DNA of 64,000 nt from an uncultured Sphingomonadales bacterium (GTDB lineage: Bacteria; Pseudomonadota; Alphaproteobacteria; Sphingomonadales; Sphingomonadaceae): assembly GCA_903832325.1 (NCBI GenBank), contig CAILBC010000022.1, forward strand, positions 248,001 to 312,000. The letters run 5' to 3'. Under the pieces are notes generated by a model. That model was given only the letters and a program-made list of their open reading frames with translations, made no database searches and had not been told where the DNA came from. Shown one piece after another: positions 1 to 9,435 of the stretch. A program made the translations under genes and the position numbers. Numbering within the stretch: position 1 is the first letter of the stretch; the number at the start of each line of letters is the position of its first letter.

Positions 1-284
1 AGCAGCGCCAACTGTTTTGCACCGGGTTCAACGGGAATGGTTTCGGTGACGCGATAGACCCCGGTGGCAAGGTCGGTGGCATCGATATCCACCGCGATTG
101 TGCCGGGATAGGGCACATCGGCCGGATCGGGCAGCGCCCGGGTGACCGGAACCGCCATCGGCAGCGAATTGGTGGCGGGCTGGATTTGCGCCTGCGCGGG
201 CACAGCCGCCGCAAGGATCAGAACCGGGATGAAGGCGGAGGCACGAAGCGCCCCGCCGCGCAGCAGCGAAGAAATGTGTGTCAT
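1..284 (-). CDS. M61-family metallopeptidase, N-terminal fragment (cut by window edge)
   Basis: Only the first about 94 codons are present; the gene runs off the left end. The product begins with a signal peptide ([11 protein letters not shown], then a hydrophobic run ending AVPAQA). It continues with [20 protein letters not shown] and [15 protein letters not shown], which resembles the N-terminal beta domain of exported M61 glycyl-aminopeptidase-like proteins common in sphingomonads. The catalytic HEXXH region lies outside the window, so activity cannot be judged. The gene is divergent from hisS. The family call rests on remembered similarity of the N-terminus only. Confidence 0.6.
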   Translation of the reverse strand, partial: MTHISSLLRGGALRASAFIPVLILAAAVPAQAQIQPATNSLPMAVPVTRALPDPADVPYPGTIAVDIDATDLATGVYRVTETIPVEPGAKQLAL

Positions 285-384
285 TGCCGTTCCATGACAA
301 TTTGATGGCGTCGGCGCAACCGCCCCGGAGGCCCACCCCCCAGCCTTTTGTAGCGGCCATGATTGCGGGCGCTGCCGCGACGAT

Positions 385-411
385 GAAAAAACCGGTTCCC
401 GTTTTTTTGCG
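385..411. repeat. degenerate copy of AAAAACCGGTTCCC palindromic repeat
   Basis: A run of A6, the core ccggttccc, and a run of T7 followed by gcg match the core of the two 45-bp repeats found upstream of polA (12859-12964). The outer gcatcgc/gcgatgc arms are decayed. It lies just upstream of hisS. Confidence 0.6.
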
Positions 412-433
412 CTTTGCTTTATGCGCGCAAGCC

Positions 434-1705
434 ATGACCAACGCCAAAGACCCCGCACGCGCCGAAATTCCAAAGGCCGAAACGCCCCAGGCCATTCGTG
501 GCACGCAGGACATCATCGGGCCCGAGGCCGAAAGCTTCAGCCATGTCGTCGCCACGTTTGAACGCGTGCGGCGGCTCTATCGCTTTCGCCGTGTCGAAAT
601 GCCGGTGTTTGAAAAGACCCAGGTGTTTTCGCGGTCACTGGGCGAAACCACCGATGTCGTATCGAAGGAAATGTATTCGTTCGACGATCGCGGCGGCGAA
701 TCGCTGACGCTGCGCCCCGAATTCACCGCGGGGATCGCGCGCGCCTATCTGACCAACGGCTGGCAGCAGTATGCGCCGCTGCGGGTGGGCACGCACGGGC
801 CGCTGTTCCGCTATGAACGCCCGCAAAAGGGGCGCTATCGCCAGTTTCACCAGCTCGATGCCGAAGTGATCGGTTCGGCCGACCCGCAGGCCGATGTCGA
901 TCTGCTGGCCATGGCCGACCAGTTGCTGCACGAACTGGGCATTGCCGATGGCGTGACGCTGCACCTCAACACGCTGGGCGATGCGCCCAGCCGCGAAGCC
1001 TGGCGCGCCGCGCTGATCACCTATTTCCGCGATCACCGCGCCGATCTGAGCGAGGATTCGCAGGACCGGCTGGAACGCAACCCCTTGCGCATTCTCGATT
1101 CGAAAGACCCGCGCGACCGGCCGTTTACGGCCGATGCGCCGCGCATCGACGATTATCTGGGCAGCGAGGCGCAGGATTTCTTTGGCCGGATGACCAGCGG
1201 GCTGAATGCCGCGGGGGTGGCCTGGGTGCGCGCGCCGGCGCTGGTGCGGGGGCTCGACTATTATCGCCACACCGCGTTCGAATTCGTGACCGACCGGCTG
1301 GGCGCGCAGGGCACCGTGCTGGGCGGCGGGCGCTATGACGGGCTGATCGAGGCGCTGGGCGGGCCACCCACCCCGGCGGTGGGCTGGGCCGCGGGGATCG
1401 AACGGCTGGCCATGCTCGTCGGGATGAAGGACGAACCGGCCGCCGACCTGGTGATTGCAGTGGAGGATGATGCCGCGATCGATGCCGCGGTGCGTGCGCT
1501 GGCCGTGCTGCGCCGCGCCGGGCTGTCGGGTGAACTCGTCGCCACCGGATCGCCCCGCAAACGCTATGACAAGGCGACGAAGATCCCGGCGCGATTGCTG
1601 GCCGGATTGTCGCTGGCCGATGGCGCGCCGCGCTGGCGGCTGCGCGGGGATGAAGCCCTGGCCGAGCGCGTCCGCGCGCTGCTGCCCGATGCGGGCACCG
1701 CATGA
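434..1705 (+). CDS. hisS: histidyl-tRNA synthetase
   Basis: Charges tRNA-His with histidine in the cytoplasm. The 423-residue product has the class II core: RGTQDI near the N-terminus, YRYERPQ-like motif 2 ([16 protein letters not shown]), the HisA signature [14 protein letters not shown] near residue 270, and GGGRYDGL near 297. A short C-terminal anticodon-binding domain follows. The frame is open upstream to 278, but that part crosses a palindromic repeat and is not conserved-looking, so I start at the ATG at 434. The stop overlaps the prfA start (ATGA), and hisS-prfA-prmC look like one operon. Confidence 0.93.
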   Translation: MTNAKDPARAEIPKAETPQAIRGTQDIIGPEAESFSHVVATFERVRRLYRFRRVEMPVFEKTQVFSRSLGETTDVVSKEMYSFDDRGGESLTLRPEFTAGIARAYLTNGWQQYAPLRVGTHGPLFRYERPQKGRYRQFHQLDAEVIGSADPQADVDLLAMADQLLHELGIADGVTLHLNTLGDAPSREAWRAALITYFRDHRADLSEDSQDRLERNPLRILDSKDPRDRPFTADAPRIDDYLGSEAQDFFGRMTSGLNAAGVAWVRAPALVRGLDYYRHTAFEFVTDRLGAQGTVLGGGRYDGLIEALGGPPTPAVGWAAGIERLAMLVGMKDEPAADLVIAVEDDAAIDAAVRALAVLRRAGLSGELVATGSPRKRYDKATKIPARLLAGLSLADGAPRWRLRGDEALAERVRALLPDAGTA

Positions 1706-2772
1706 CGATTGCCGATTCGCGCCTGGAACAGCTCGCCGCGCGCTTTGCCGAGCTTGAGGCGCGGCTGTCGTCGGGCACGCTGGAGGGGGAGGCGTTCATT
1801 GCCGCCAGCCGCGATTATGCAGAGCTGGAGCCGGTCGCGCGCGCGGCAATGGCGGTGCGCGCGCTGCGTGCCGATCTGGCCGACCTGGCCACGCTGGCCG
1901 ATGGCGATGCCGAAATGCGCGCGCTGGCCGATGAAGAGGCGGCGCAGGTGCGCGCGGCCCTGCCCGGGGCGGAACATGCGCTGGCGCTGGCCATGTTGCC
2001 GCGCGACAGCGCCGACGTGCGCCCGGCAATGCTGGAAATCCGCGCCGGCACCGGCGGCGACGAAGCCGCGCTGTTCGCCGCCGATTTGTACCGCATGTAT
2101 GAACGCTTCGCCGCAGAGCAGGGGTGGAAGGTCGAACTGATTTCGGCCAACACCAGCGACATCGGCGGGTTCAAGGAAGTGGTCGCGCATGTTGCCGGCA
2201 CCGGCGTGTTTGCGCGGCTGAAATACGAAAGCGGGGTGCACCGCGTGCAGCGCGTGCCCGTTACCGAAAGCGGGGGGCGCATCCACACCTCGGCCGCGAC
2301 GGTGGCCGTGCTGCCCGAACCCGACGAAGTCGATATGACGATCGACGATCGCGACCTGAAGATCGATATCTATCGCGCCTCTGGCGCGGGCGGGCAGCAT
2401 GTCAACACCACCGATTCGGCGGTGCGCATCACCCATTTGCCCACCGGCATCGTGGTGATCCAGCAGGACGAACGCAGCCAGCACAAAAACCGAGCCAAGG
2501 CGCTGCAAGTGTTGCGCACGCGCCTGTTCGACCAGCGCCGCGCCGAAGCGCAGGATGCCGAGGCGATGGCGCGGCGCGCGATGGTGGGATCGGGCGACCG
2601 GTCGGAACGCATCCGCACCTATAATTTTCCGCAAGGCCGCGTGACCGATCACCGCATCAACCTGACGCTGCACCGCCTGCCCGAAGTGCTGGCGGGCACG
2701 GGCCTGGGCGAACTGATCGATGCGCTGACCGCCGAAGACCAGGCCAAGCGGCTGGCCGCGATGGACGTCTGA
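1702..2772 (+). CDS. prfA: peptide chain release factor 1
   Basis: Terminates translation at UAG and UAA. The 356-residue product shows the domain 1 motif [13 protein letters not shown], the codon-reading tripeptide as PVT (about residue 186, in [17 protein letters not shown]. coli has PAT), and the peptidyl-tRNA hydrolysis motif [15 protein letters not shown] with GGQ near residue 230. Length is typical. It overlaps hisS by 4 bases (ATGA) and prmC by 1 base (TGATG). The next gene encodes the methyltransferase that modifies the GGQ glutamine, a classical pairing. Confidence 0.96.
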   Translation: MTIADSRLEQLAARFAELEARLSSGTLEGEAFIAASRDYAELEPVARAAMAVRALRADLADLATLADGDAEMRALADEEAAQVRAALPGAEHALALAMLPRDSADVRPAMLEIRAGTGGDEAALFAADLYRMYERFAAEQGWKVELISANTSDIGGFKEVVAHVAGTGVFARLKYESGVHRVQRVPVTESGGRIHTSAATVAVLPEPDEVDMTIDDRDLKIDIYRASGAGGQHVNTTDSAVRITHLPTGIVVIQQDERSQHKNRAKALQVLRTRLFDQRRAEAQDAEAMARRAMVGSGDRSERIRTYNFPQGRVTDHRINLTLHRLPEVLAGTGLGELIDALTAEDQAKRLAAMDV

Positions 2773-3698
2773 TGCCCGCAGGGGCCGCGCCGGCGGCCAC
2801 GATCGGTGCTGAACTGGCCGCTGCGGCCGCGCGGCTGGCGCCGGTGAGCGATACGGCGCGGCTCGATGCCGAAATCCTGATGGCGCATGCGCTGGGCGTA
2901 TCGCGGTCCGATCTGATCCTGCGCCACATGCGCGATGCGGTGCCGGCGGGGTTTGCCGTGCTGATCGAACGGCGGCTGGGACATGAACCGGTGGCCTATA
3001 TCACCGGCACCCAGGCGTTCTGGGGGCTGGATCTGGCAGTGAACCCGCACGTGCTGATCCCGCGCGGGGATTCCGAAACGCTGATCGATCTGGCGATAAC
3101 GCTGCGGCAGGGGCAGCCCCCGGCGCGGGTGATCGATCTGGGCACGGGATCGGGTGCGCTGTTGCTGGCGGCGCTGGCGCAATGGCCGCAGGCGCGCGGC
3201 ATCGGGCTGGACCGATCGGCAGAGGCGCTGGCCGTGGCGCAGGGCAATGCCGCGCGGCTGGGGCTGGACGACAGGGCCAGGCTGATCGTGGCCGACTGGA
3301 CCGATGCCGACTGGACCGATGCCGACTGGACCAATGCGGGCCGGGCCGATGCACTGGGCCGGTTCGATCTGGTGCTTGCCAATCCGCCTTATGTGGAAAC
3401 AGGCGCCGCACTGGCGCGCTCGGTGGCCGATCACGAACCGCATGGTGCGCTGTTTGCCGGTGCCGACGGGCTGAACGATTATCGCGTGATCGTGCCGCAG
3501 ATCGATGCGCTGCTGGCGCCGGGCGGGGTGGCGCTGGTGGAAATCGGCTGGACCCAGGCCGATGCGGTTTGCGCGCTGGCCGGTGCGGCGGGGCTGGCCG
3601 CGTGCGTCCATCCCGATCTGGCGGGGCGCCCGCGGGTTGTTGAAATCACCCGGAAACCCCAGAAAGCCGTGGAAATCGACCCGATTGGCGAAATTTGA
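2772..3698 (+). CDS. prmC: release factor glutamine methyltransferase
   Basis: N5-methylates the GGQ glutamine of release factors using S-adenosylmethionine. The 308-residue protein has the PrmC N-terminal helical domain, the SAM-binding motif VIDLGTGSGALLLA near residue 120, and the catalytic NPPY at about 204-207. The start codon overlaps the prfA stop (TGATG). Oddity: residues 174-188 are three tandem copies of ADWTD/ADWTN, encoded by a 15-bp repeat just before the NPPY strand. Homologues I recall have one such segment, so this looks like an in-frame expansion in a surface loop. Confidence 0.93.
   Translation: MPAGAAPAATIGAELAAAAARLAPVSDTARLDAEILMAHALGVSRSDLILRHMRDAVPAGFAVLIERRLGHEPVAYITGTQAFWGLDLAVNPHVLIPRGDSETLIDLAITLRQGQPPARVIDLGTGSGALLLAALAQWPQARGIGLDRSAEALAVAQGNAARLGLDDRARLIVADWTDADWTDADWTNAGRADALGRFDLVLANPPYVETGAALARSVADHEPHGALFAGADGLNDYRVIVPQIDALLAPGGVALVEIGWTQADAVCALAGAAGLAACVHPDLAGRPRVVEITRKPQKAVEIDPIGEI
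3291..3335 (+). repeat. 15-bp tandem repeat x3 inside prmC
   Basis: Three head-to-tail copies of gccgactggaccgat, the last ending aat, in frame, encoding ADWTD-ADWTD-ADWTN. Confidence 0.97.
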
Positions 3699-3960
3699 CC
3701 GAATATTTCGCTTGGCAAGCCTTTGACGCGCCCCTAATTAGCGGCTCAGACAAGGGGTGGATGATCGCTTCCCGCCCCGGTCTGCTCCACCATTTGCAAG
3801 GCTTGGTCGGCTTTTGGCCGGCGCAAGGCAGATGCTGGGATCAACCCGCCCGCCCTGTTGCGGCGCGGGCGCATAGGCAAAGGTTGCGCTGCATCTGGGC
3901 TATCCCGAGATCCTTGGACATGCCCTGGACAAAAGCCGCCGAAACAAGGACGTGCCTGAC

Positions 3961-5109
3961 TTGAACAACAATCGTGGGAACAACCGTCGGCGCGGTCGCG
4001 GCAACAACAACATTAACAACGGCAGCAACCGTCCGCAAAATGGCAACAGCCAGGTCAACCGGATCGACAGCCGCGCCCGGGGCAATGCCCCGCAGTTGCT
4101 GGAAAAGTATCGCAAGCTGGCCCAGGACGCCCATCTCAACGGCGACCGGGTTCAGGCGGAATATTATCTGCAGTTTGCCGATCACTATTTCCGCGTGCTG
4201 GCCGATGCCCGGGTGCGCCAGGATGAACAGCGCCTGCGCCAGAACGGCGGCGCGCCAGGCCCCGGATTTCAGCCCGGCGGCAGCGTGAGCGGTGATCGCT
4301 GGCAGGATCAGGATGGTGAAGAGGATATGGCCGAATTCGGCGTCGATCCCGATTTCCCGACCTTTGAACGCGTGCCCCAACCCCGCCGCGAAGAGCGCGA
4401 ACCGCGTCGTGACGAGCGTGAACCGCGCCGCGATGAACGCGACCAGCGCGAACCGCGCGAATACCGCGATCAGCGCGAACGCCGAGAGCCGCGTGATGGG
4501 CGCGAACCGCGCGGATTTGCCCCCGCCGACGCCGCCGCTGCGGCCGACGTGCCCGCCGAAGGACTGCGCGCGGCCGAAGGCGAACCGATCGCCCCCGCAT
4601 CGGACAACCCGTTCATCCGCGATGCGCGCAATGCCCGCCCGCCGCGCGGCCGCAACGATCGCTTTGTCGGCCGCCGTGGCGAGGGCCGTAATGATGCCCG
4701 TAACGAGGGCCGTAATGACGGCCGTGCCGATGGCGACGCGCCGCGCGCACCGCGTTCCGACAGCGCCCCGGTGGCCGAACCGGCACCCCGATTTGATGCA
4801 TCAATGCTGCCGCCGGCCATCGGCGTCCGGCCCGACAGCGCCAACGAAGCGCCGACGCGGCCCGCGCGCAGCGACAGGGATCCTGCCGCCGCCGATGCGG
4901 CCCCGGCGCGCACCGGGCGGCTGCGGATGCCGCGTGCAACGGCCGAAGGTGATGCAGCCCGGCAACCGGCGCCCCCTGCTGCCGCACCTGTTGCCGCCAC
5001 TCCGGTCGCTGCCCCGGCCGCCGCTGAAGCGGACGCAGCGGCGCCCAAAAAGCGTGGCCGCCCCCGCAAGAATCCGCTGCCGGAAACGCAGGATGCCGCC
5101 GAAGGCTGA
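3961..5109 (+). CDS. DUF4167 domain-containing protein, low-complexity, AT-hook tail
   Basis: Unknown function; the DUF4167 family is characteristic of alphaproteobacteria and probably binds nucleic acid. Residues about 1-25 are Asn/Arg-rich (NNNRGNNRRRGRGNNN). Residues about 35-90 hold the conserved block RARGNAPQLLEKYRKLAQDA and EYYLQFADHYFRVLADAR. The middle is Arg/Glu-rich with repeated EPRRDER units, then Ala/Pro-rich. The C-terminus carries an AT-hook-like KKRGRPRKNP. I prefer the TTG at 3961, with AAGGA 10 bases upstream, over the GTG at 3952, which sits too close to it. It follows the hisS-prfA-prmC operon after about 260 bp. Confidence 0.85.
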   Translation: MNNNRGNNRRRGRGNNNINNGSNRPQNGNSQVNRIDSRARGNAPQLLEKYRKLAQDAHLNGDRVQAEYYLQFADHYFRVLADARVRQDEQRLRQNGGAPGPGFQPGGSVSGDRWQDQDGEEDMAEFGVDPDFPTFERVPQPRREEREPRRDEREPRRDERDQREPREYRDQRERREPRDGREPRGFAPADAAAAADVPAEGLRAAEGEPIAPASDNPFIRDARNARPPRGRNDRFVGRRGEGRNDARNEGRNDGRADGDAPRAPRSDSAPVAEPAPRFDASMLPPAIGVRPDSANEAPTRPARSDRDPAAADAAPARTGRLRMPRATAEGDAARQPAPPAAAPVAATPVAAPAAAEADAAAPKKRGRPRKNPLPETQDAAEG

Positions 5110-5144
5110 TCCGGGTCTGGCACGCGGCCCGGTCTGACCAGCGC

Positions 5145-5176
5145 ATGAAATCCGGCGCATGAAATCCGGCGCATGA
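5145..5176 (+). other. tandem overlapping 5-codon mini-ORFs leading into lnt
   Basis: The 14-bp unit gcgcatgaaatccg is repeated at 5141-5154 and 5155-5168, with a third partial copy containing the lnt start. Each unit makes ATG-AAA-TCC-GGC-GCA-TGA (MKSGA, stop). The TGA of the first (5145-5162) overlaps the ATG of the second (5159-5176), and that TGA overlaps the lnt ATG at 5173. Both junctions are ATGA. There is no obvious Shine-Dalgarno in front of any copy. Translation coupling is inference. Confidence 0.5.
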
Positions 5177-6792
5177 AGCGGGGCGCAGCAGCCCCCGGGC
5201 CGAACGGTCGATCCTGGCCGATCCGCGCTGTGGTTCCGCTGGGCGCCGGCGCGCTGGCGGCCTGCGCGTTTCAGCCGTTGATGCTGTGGCCGGCGATGCT
5301 GGCCGCGCTGGCACTGCTGATCGCGCTGATCGATGCGGCGCCGCGCCGGCGCGATGCCGCGCTGGCCGGGTGGCTGTTCGGCGTGGGGCTGTTTTGCGTC
5401 GGCAATGGCTGGATCGCCACGGCCTTTACCTATCAGGCGCAGATGCCGGCCTGGCTGGGCTGGGTGGCGGTGGTGCTGCTGGCACTGTATCTCGCGGTGT
5501 TTCCCGCGCTGGCCGCCTGCGCCGCGCGCGCGCTGCGCGGGGCCGGTGTCGCCGCGAGCCCGGCACTGGCCGCGTGCTGGATCATAAGCGAATGGCTGCG
5601 CGGGTGGGTTTTCACCGGTTTTCCGTGGAATCCGGTCGGCGTGGTCGCCTTGGGCCCGTTCGACCGGCCGGGGCTGGCGCGCGTGGCCGCGTGGTGCGGC
5701 ACTTATGCGCTGTCGGGGCTGGTCGTGCTGCTGGCCGGGCTGTGGCTCGATGCCTGGCGCGCCGCCCGCGCGCGGCGCTGGCCACTGGCGCTGGCCGCAG
5801 CGGCCATTCCCGTGGCGATGCTGCTGGTCCCGCTGGGCGGCGATGCGCGCGACAGTGCGCTTGGCTATACTCTGGTCCAGCCGATGATCGGGCAGGACCA
5901 GATCAACAATCCGCAGCTTTATGAAAGCCAGTTTCAACAGCTGGCCAGCCGGTCGGTGCGCAACGGCGCCACCCCGCCGGGCCCGCGCCTGGTGCTGTGG
6001 CCCGAAGGCGCGCTGCCCGATTATCTGCGCCCCGGGTATGACCGCCTGATTTATGCGCAGACGACTTATGGCGGCGATCCGGCGCTGGCGCGCGAACGGC
6101 TGGGCGCGGTGATCGGGCGCGACAGCCTGCTGATGACAGGCACCACCGATCTGGCTGTGACCGGCCGCACCGGTGACCATGTGGCCGGCGCGTGGAACGT
6201 GATCACGCTGGTCGATCCGGCAGGCACGATCCGCGGCGGCTATGCCAAGGCGCATCTCGTGCCCTATGGCGAATATCTGCCAATGCGCGAGTGGCTGACC
6301 CCGCTGGGCCTGTCGCGGCTGGTTGCGGGTGAGCTCGATTTCCTGCCCGGGCCGGGGCCGCGCACGCTGGCGCTGGGCGATCCGGCGCGCGGCGGGTTTG
6401 GCCGCGCCGGGTTCCAGATCTGTTACGAGATCGTGTTTCCGGGCGCGGTGGTCGATCGCGCCAACCGGCCCGATTATATCGTCAACCCGTCGAACGATGG
6501 CTGGTTCGGCGCCTGGGGCCCGCCGCAGCACCTGGCGCAGGCGCGGTTGCGCGCGATTGAAGAAGGCCTGCCGGTGCTGCGATCGACCACCACCGGGATC
6601 AGCGCGGTGGTCGATGCCGGCGGCGGCGTGCGGCAGGTGATCGCGCATGGCATGGCCGGGCGCATCGACGGGCGCGTTCCCGCTGCGCGGCCGCCGACGC
6701 CGTTTGCGCGTTTGGGCAACATGCTTTCGCTTGGCTTTGCCCTTGTCGTTCTTTTGCCGGGGCTGGTTGCCACACGCCGCCGACGTCGCTAA
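5173..6792 (+). CDS. lnt: apolipoprotein N-acyltransferase
   Basis: Adds the third acyl chain to lipoproteins at the inner membrane. The 539-residue protein has an N-terminal hydrophobic region with about six membrane segments, then a C-terminal nitrilase-type periplasmic domain. The expected Glu-Lys-Cys triad is visible: E278 in [12 protein letters not shown]359 in [16 protein letters not shown], and C417 in [21 protein letters not shown] in the N-terminal half is also typical. The start chosen is the third ATG of a 14-bp tandem repeat, which gives the expected length. metK follows 38 bases downstream in the same direction. Confidence 0.93.
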   Translation: MKRGAAAPGPNGRSWPIRAVVPLGAGALAACAFQPLMLWPAMLAALALLIALIDAAPRRRDAALAGWLFGVGLFCVGNGWIATAFTYQAQMPAWLGWVAVVLLALYLAVFPALAACAARALRGAGVAASPALAACWIISEWLRGWVFTGFPWNPVGVVALGPFDRPGLARVAAWCGTYALSGLVVLLAGLWLDAWRAARARRWPLALAAAAIPVAMLLVPLGGDARDSALGYTLVQPMIGQDQINNPQLYESQFQQLASRSVRNGATPPGPRLVLWPEGALPDYLRPGYDRLIYAQTTYGGDPALARERLGAVIGRDSLLMTGTTDLAVTGRTGDHVAGAWNVITLVDPAGTIRGGYAKAHLVPYGEYLPMREWLTPLGLSRLVAGELDFLPGPGPRTLALGDPARGGFGRAGFQICYEIVFPGAVVDRANRPDYIVNPSNDGWFGAWGPPQHLAQARLRAIEEGLPVLRSTTTGISAVVDAGGGVRQVIAHGMAGRIDGRVPAARPPTPFARLGNMLSLGFALVVLLPGLVATRRRRR

Positions 6793-6830
6793 AGAGGGGT
6801 CACATAAAGAAACCTTTATATGGTGTAGCC
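6791..6830 (+). promoter_or_regulatory. metK leader with small hairpin between a purine-rich SD-like site and the start
   Basis: The 38-nt lnt-metK gap holds AGAGGGG at 6793-6799, then ATAAAG (6804-6809), loop AAAC, CTTTAT (6814-6819), then the ATG at 6831. The hairpin would loop out the spacer and bring the SD-like site nearer the start. It is too short for any SAM riboswitch class I know. Confidence 0.35.
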
Positions 6831-8054
6831 ATGCGCAGCGACTATCTCTTCACTTCGGAAAGCGTGTCCGAAGGCCATCCCGACAAAGTTGCCGATCAGA
6901 TCAGCGATGCCGTGGTCGACCTGTTCCTGGGGAAAGACCCCGAAGCGCGGATTGCCTGCGAAACGCTGACGACCACGCAACTGGTCGTGCTGGCGGGCGA
7001 AATCCGCGGCATTGGCATCTATGATTCGGACAAGGAAGAATGGTTCCCCGGCGTCCCCGAAGAGGTGGAGGCGGTAGTACGCGCCACAGTAAAGCGCATC
7101 GGCTATGAACAAGCCGGGTTCCATTGGAAATCCTTTGAATTTCTCAACAAGCTGCACGGCCAGTCGGCGCATATCGCGCAAGGCGTCGATGCCGGCGACA
7201 ACAAGGATGAAGGCGCGGGCGACCAGGGCATCATGTTCGGCTTTGCCTGCGATGAAACCCCCGATCTGATGCCGGCCACGCTGGATTACAGCCACAAGAT
7301 TCTGCAGCAATTGGCCAATGACCGCCATTCGGGCGCCGCGCCGTTTCTGGAACCCGATGCGAAAAGCCAGGTCACGCTGCGCTTTGCCGATGGCCAGCCG
7401 GTCGAAGCCACCGCAATCGTCGTATCGACCCAGCACAAGGCCGGGTGGGACGAAGGCGCAAAGGATGCGGAGCTGAAGGCCTGGGTAAAAGCCGCGATTG
7501 CCAAAGTGATCCCGGCCGCGCTGCTGACCGACAACACGGTCTATCACATCAACCCCACCGGCAGCTTTGAAATCGGCGGCCCCGATGGTGACGCCGGGCT
7601 GACCGGGCGCAAGATCATCGTCGATACCTATGGCGGCGCCAGCCCGCACGGCGGCGGCGCGTTTTCGGGCAAGGACCCCACGAAAGTCGATCGTTCGGCG
7701 GCCTATGTCACGCGCTATCTCGCCAAGAACGTGGTGGCATCCGGGCTTGCGCGCCGCTGCACGATCCAGGTGGCCTATGCCATCGGCGTGTCTGCGCCGC
7801 TGTCGCTTTATATCGATACCCATGGCACCGGCGTGGTGCCCGATGGCGATCTGGAAACCGCGGTGGCAAAAGTTGCGCGCGATCGGCTGGGTGGGCTGAC
7901 TCCGCGCGGCATCCGCGTGAACCTGGCGCTCAACAAGCCGATTTATTCGGCCACCGCCGCCTATGGCCATTTCGGCCGCGTGCCCAGCGGCGACTTGTTC
8001 CCGTGGGAACGCACCGACCTGGTGGACGATCTGAAAGCTGCCGCCGGGGTTTGA
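6831..8054 (+). CDS. metK: S-adenosylmethionine synthase
   Basis: Makes SAM from methionine and ATP in the cytoplasm. The 407-residue product shows [21 protein letters not shown], whose GHPDK is the ATP motif, at the N-terminus. [15 protein letters not shown] lies near residue 130, and [19 protein letters not shown], the phosphate-binding loop, near 285. It is slightly longer than the E. coli enzyme (about 384), as usual in alphaproteobacteria. It may be cotranscribed with lnt. A strong inverted repeat follows the stop. Confidence 0.96.
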   Translation: MRSDYLFTSESVSEGHPDKVADQISDAVVDLFLGKDPEARIACETLTTTQLVVLAGEIRGIGIYDSDKEEWFPGVPEEVEAVVRATVKRIGYEQAGFHWKSFEFLNKLHGQSAHIAQGVDAGDNKDEGAGDQGIMFGFACDETPDLMPATLDYSHKILQQLANDRHSGAAPFLEPDAKSQVTLRFADGQPVEATAIVVSTQHKAGWDEGAKDAELKAWVKAAIAKVIPAALLTDNTVYHINPTGSFEIGGPDGDAGLTGRKIIVDTYGGASPHGGGAFSGKDPTKVDRSAAYVTRYLAKNVVASGLARRCTIQVAYAIGVSAPLSLYIDTHGTGVVPDGDLETAVAKVARDRLGGLTPRGIRVNLALNKPIYSATAAYGHFGRVPSGDLFPWERTDLVDDLKAAAGV

Positions 8055-8059
8055 GTGGT

Positions 8060-8148
8060 GTGTTTGAAACGCGCTGGCCGCGCGTTTCAAGTGCCCCCCC
8101 GGCTTATACCAACGCGCGGTGAGTCAGGCCCACTGCGCGTTGCTGTTA
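8060..8148. repeat. paired-hairpin palindromic element, copy 1
   Basis: Hairpin A (8064-8090) and hairpin B (CAACGCGC at 8110-8117 with GCGCGTTG at 8135-8142) flank a C-rich spacer and ggcttataccaa. The latter motif is shared with the element at 23494. Arms of A and B share the core AACGCGC. The TAA stop of the minus-strand acyl-CoA dehydrogenase (8146-8148) lies three bases beyond hairpin B. Confidence 0.6.
8064..8090 (+). terminator. perfect 11-bp hairpin after metK
   Basis: TTGAAACGCGC (8064-8074), loop tggcc, GCGCGTTTCAA (8080-8090). There is no T-run, so it may act as a Rho-dependent or bidirectional 3'-end structure between convergent metK and the acyl-CoA dehydrogenase gene. It forms the left half of the larger element at 8060-8148. 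Confidence 0.5.
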
Positions 8149-9435
8149 CCCATCAAACTCACGCTTTTTCGGCCCCATGTAGCCGAACAGGAACCCTGCT
8201 ACTTTGCGCATCTGGATCTCTTCCGATCCTTCGGTGATGCGATAGCGGCGGTGGTGGCGATAGATGTGTTCGAACGGTTTGTGCCGCGAATAGCCGATGC
8301 CGCCATGCACCTGCATTGCCCGGTCGGCCGCTTCGCAGCACAGCCGGTTCGCCCAGTAATTGCACATCGACACTTTGTCCGACAGTTCGCGTTCGATCTG
8401 GCGATGTTCCATGTGGTCCATGTCCCACGCGGTCTTGCGGATCAGCAGGCGCAGCATTTCGGCCTGCGTGGCCAGTTCCACCAGCGGAAACTGGATCGCC
8501 TGGTTGCGCGCCAGATCTTCGCCGAACGGTTTGCGCGTGCGGGCATAACGCACCGATTCCTCGATGCAGAACACGGCGGCACCCAGCGACGATGCCGCCT
8601 GGCGGATGCGGTTCTGGTGCACAAAGCTTTGCGCAATCGCCAGCCCGCCACCGACCGGGCCCAGGATGGCGCTATCGGGCACCCACACATCGGTGAACGA
8701 CACGCGCGGGTGGTCGGTCGGCATGTTGAACGTCCACAAGTATTCCTCGATCACCAGCCCGTCGCACGGGTTCGGCACCAGAAAGCAGGTGATCCCGCGC
8801 GCATCGCCATCGGCCCCGCCGGTGCGCGCAAATGTGGCGCAATGCGTGGCCACGTGCATGCCGGTGGTCCACATCTTTTCGCCATTGATCAGCCAGCCCG
8901 GCACGCCATCGCGCGTATGCGGCACCGCGCGCGTTTCCATATGCGTGGCATCCGATCCATGCGCCGCCTCGGTCAGGCCAAATGACGCGCGGCGGGTGCG
9001 TGCAAACCCGCCGGAAATGAATTCCTGCTGTTGTTCGGGCGTGCCGAAATGTTCGAACATCGCCACGAACGGGAAATTGCCGACAATCGAATGTTCGTTT
9101 TGCAGATCGTTGTGCAGCCCCAGGCCCTTTGCGGCGAAATGTTCGCGAATCACCGCCATCCACAAGTTCGATCCGTCCTGCCCGCCGTATTTTTTGGGCG
9201 CGGAAAAACGCCAGTGCCCGGCGCGATCGGCACGCCGCGTCGCCTCTGTCAGCAGCGCCTCCCATTCGTGGCGGGGCAGGCCGCCGTTTTCGAAATCGGT
9301 GCGCGCCCATTCGCGGCGGTGGTCGAAAAAGCGGATATTGTCGTCCGCCTGTTCCAGCGGGGTGATTTCCGCCGCGATAAAGGCATCGAGTTCGGCCAGA
9401 TAGGCCACCAGATCGGCGGGCAGGGCAAAATCCAT
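8146..9435 (-). CDS. acyl-CoA dehydrogenase family protein
   Basis: A predicted FAD-dependent oxidation of an acyl-CoA in the cytoplasm. The 429-residue product (from MDFALPADL) has the family blocks: an N-terminal helical domain, FGLTEAAHGSDATHMET (flavin/substrate loop), INGEKMWTTGM, and the C-terminal helical domain with MQVHGGIGYSRHKPFEHIYRHHRRYRI-type sequence broken by the usual HGG motif, and ITEGSEEIQMRKVAG at the end. The start overlaps the phosphotransferase stop (TGATG), so the two are translated together. The substrate cannot be deduced; such pairs are often linked to CoA-ester degradation. Confidence 0.9.
   Translation of the reverse strand: MDFALPADLVAYLAELDAFIAAEITPLEQADDNIRFFDHRREWARTDFENGGLPRHEWEALLTEATRRADRAGHWRFSAPKKYGGQDGSNLWMAVIREHFAAKGLGLHNDLQNEHSIVGNFPFVAMFEHFGTPEQQQEFISGGFARTRRASFGLTEAAHGSDATHMETRAVPHTRDGVPGWLINGEKMWTTGMHVATHCATFARTGGADGDARGITCFLVPNPCDGLVIEEYLWTFNMPTDHPRVSFTDVWVPDSAILGPVGGGLAIAQSFVHQNRIRQAASSLGAAVFCIEESVRYARTRKPFGEDLARNQAIQFPLVELATQAEMLRLLIRKTAWDMDHMEHRQIERELSDKVSMCNYWANRLCCEAADRAMQVHGGIGYSRHKPFEHIYRHHRRYRITEGSEEIQMRKVAGFLFGYMGPKKREFDG

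Noticed and set aside
278..433. Upstream extension of hisS
   Set aside because: The 52 extra residues cross a palindromic repeat and precede the normal HisRS start; the ATG at 434 fits family length.
3695..3964. Short plus-strand frame between prmC and the DUF4167 gene
   Set aside because: No ribosome-binding site and no protein-like composition.
4801..6648. 615-codon minus-strand frame opposite lnt
   Set aside because: A shadow of lnt and the DUF4167 gene; its His/Arg/Gln-rich product matches no family.
6793..6830. SAM riboswitch before metK
   Set aside because: Only 38 nt are available and no conserved SAM-II or SAM/SAH aptamer sequence is seen.
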